A stretch of 6,690 nt of DNA from positions 28,213 to 34,902 of the forward strand of contig DJFP01000203.1 of NCBI GenBank assembly GCA_002432565.1, in the 5' to 3' direction. Positions 6,384-6,690 of this stretch are shown here, piece by piece (positions within the stretch are counted from its first letter, which is position 1; the number at the start of each line of letters is the position of its first letter). A model generated the notes under the pieces. That model made no database searches. It was given only the letters and a program-made list of their open reading frames with translations, and was not told the DNA's origin. Made by a program: the position numbers and the translations under genes. Source of the DNA: Flavobacteriales bacterium UBA5869 (lineage in GTDB: Bacteria; Bacteroidota; Bacteroidia; Flavobacteriales_D; Crocinitomicaceae).

Positions 6384-6405
6384 ATTGATATTCATTGAGA
6401 TCAAT
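6384..6405. repeat. Short inverted repeat upstream of lipoprotein gene
   Basis: ATTGAT (6384-6389) and ATCAAT (6400-6405) are perfect inverted copies separated by 10 bases, ending 9 bases before the lipoprotein ATG. The spacing would suit a dimeric regulator, or a weak RNA hairpin over the start. With only six AT-rich base pairs it may be chance. Confidence 0.25.
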
Positions 6406-6414
6406 ACATCGTCT

Positions 6415-6690
6415 ATGAAAAGGCCCGTCTTTGTTTTTAAGCTGTTGCTTGTTTTCCTGGTTGCATGTCAGCCCAATAAAGAAACACCGGAAGATGAAAA
6501 GAACATGCTTCCGAAGAGGAAACAACCCAAATCGCTGGTGTATGAGCTGAAAAATGCCAAAGAGTGGCTGTTGGATTCTACACTCACTGACTCTGAAAAA
6601 GAACTCGTTTTCGCGGTAAACAGGACCGATAAATCCAATTTCACACGCATGGACACCGTCATTGTTCCGGTTGACCGAAGCGGTGACAGA
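6415..6690 (+). CDS. Lipoprotein N-terminus, possible L,D-transpeptidase-family protein (partial)
   Basis: The gene runs off the window; 92 residues are visible. From ATG 6415 the protein begins MKRPVFVFKLLLVFLVAC, a lipoprotein signal with lipobox LVAC and lipidated Cys at residue 18, followed by a charged linker (QPNKETPEDEKN...). The part beyond, YELKNAKEWLLDSTLTDSEK followed by VNRTDKSNFTRMDTVIVPVD, reminds me of the region ahead of the catalytic domain in Bacteroidota L,D-transpeptidase-like (YkuD) proteins. The catalytic HxG...SxGC/R motifs would lie outside the window, so this is only a suggestion. It begins 92 bp after the acetyltransferase stop, and a 6-bp dyad ATTGAT-N10-ATCAAT (6384-6405) precedes its start, which suggests its own promoter. 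Confidence 0.65.
   Translation, partial: MKRPVFVFKLLLVFLVACQPNKETPEDEKNMLPKRKQPKSLVYELKNAKEWLLDSTLTDSEKELVFAVNRTDKSNFTRMDTVIVPVDRSGDR

Noticed and set aside
6319..6662. Two overlapping minus-strand frames (6319-6525 and 6468-6662)
   Set aside because: They oppose the plus-strand lipoprotein frame, which has a clear lipobox signal; their translations show no domain features.

Overview
The window looks like chromosomal DNA from a Bacteroidota bacterium, most likely a flavobacterial-type species. The strongest reason is a secreted protein with a C-terminal type IX secretion (T9SS) sorting domain, a system confined to that phylum. The general absence of strong Shine-Dalgarno sequences and the moderately AT-rich intergenic DNA agree with this. 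No species is assigned.

Layout: (1) 1-222 is the C-terminal end of a cytochrome P460-like c-type haem protein. (2) 349-1200 holds two small plus-strand genes, a TPR protein and a TfoX N-terminal-domain protein, 33 bp apart and probably co-transcribed. (3) 1237-2703 on the minus strand is a 488-aa T9SS-secreted protein, convergent with the TfoX-like gene. (4) 2704-2940 is a divergent intergenic region. (5) 2941-3828 is a 295-aa modular protein, the most interesting gene here. It has a leader of the DNRPEA/AQLKxMQ type seen on DUF4157 and contractile-injection-system-associated proteins of Bacteroidota, and a compact C-terminal cytidine-deaminase-like domain with CAE and PCxxCH motifs. A terminator-like hairpin follows it. 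(6) 3989-4699 is a periplasmic SIMPL (DUF541) protein, ending at a clear rho-independent terminator with a GAAA loop. (7) 4858-6322 is a three-gene operon: an unrecognised 136-aa protein, a CPCC-like zinc-ribbon protein and a RimJ/RimL-type GNAT acetyltransferase, the last two overlapping by ATGA. (8) 6415-6690 is the start of a lipoprotein that runs off the window and may be an L,D-transpeptidase-family protein.

Functionally the window is mostly small accessory and envelope genes. The one candidate for an unusual system is the deaminase-like protein: a probable toxin or effector whose leader suggests loading into an injection apparatus, with no recognisable immunity gene directly beside it. 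No tRNA, rRNA, CRISPR array, insertion sequence or integrase was seen.
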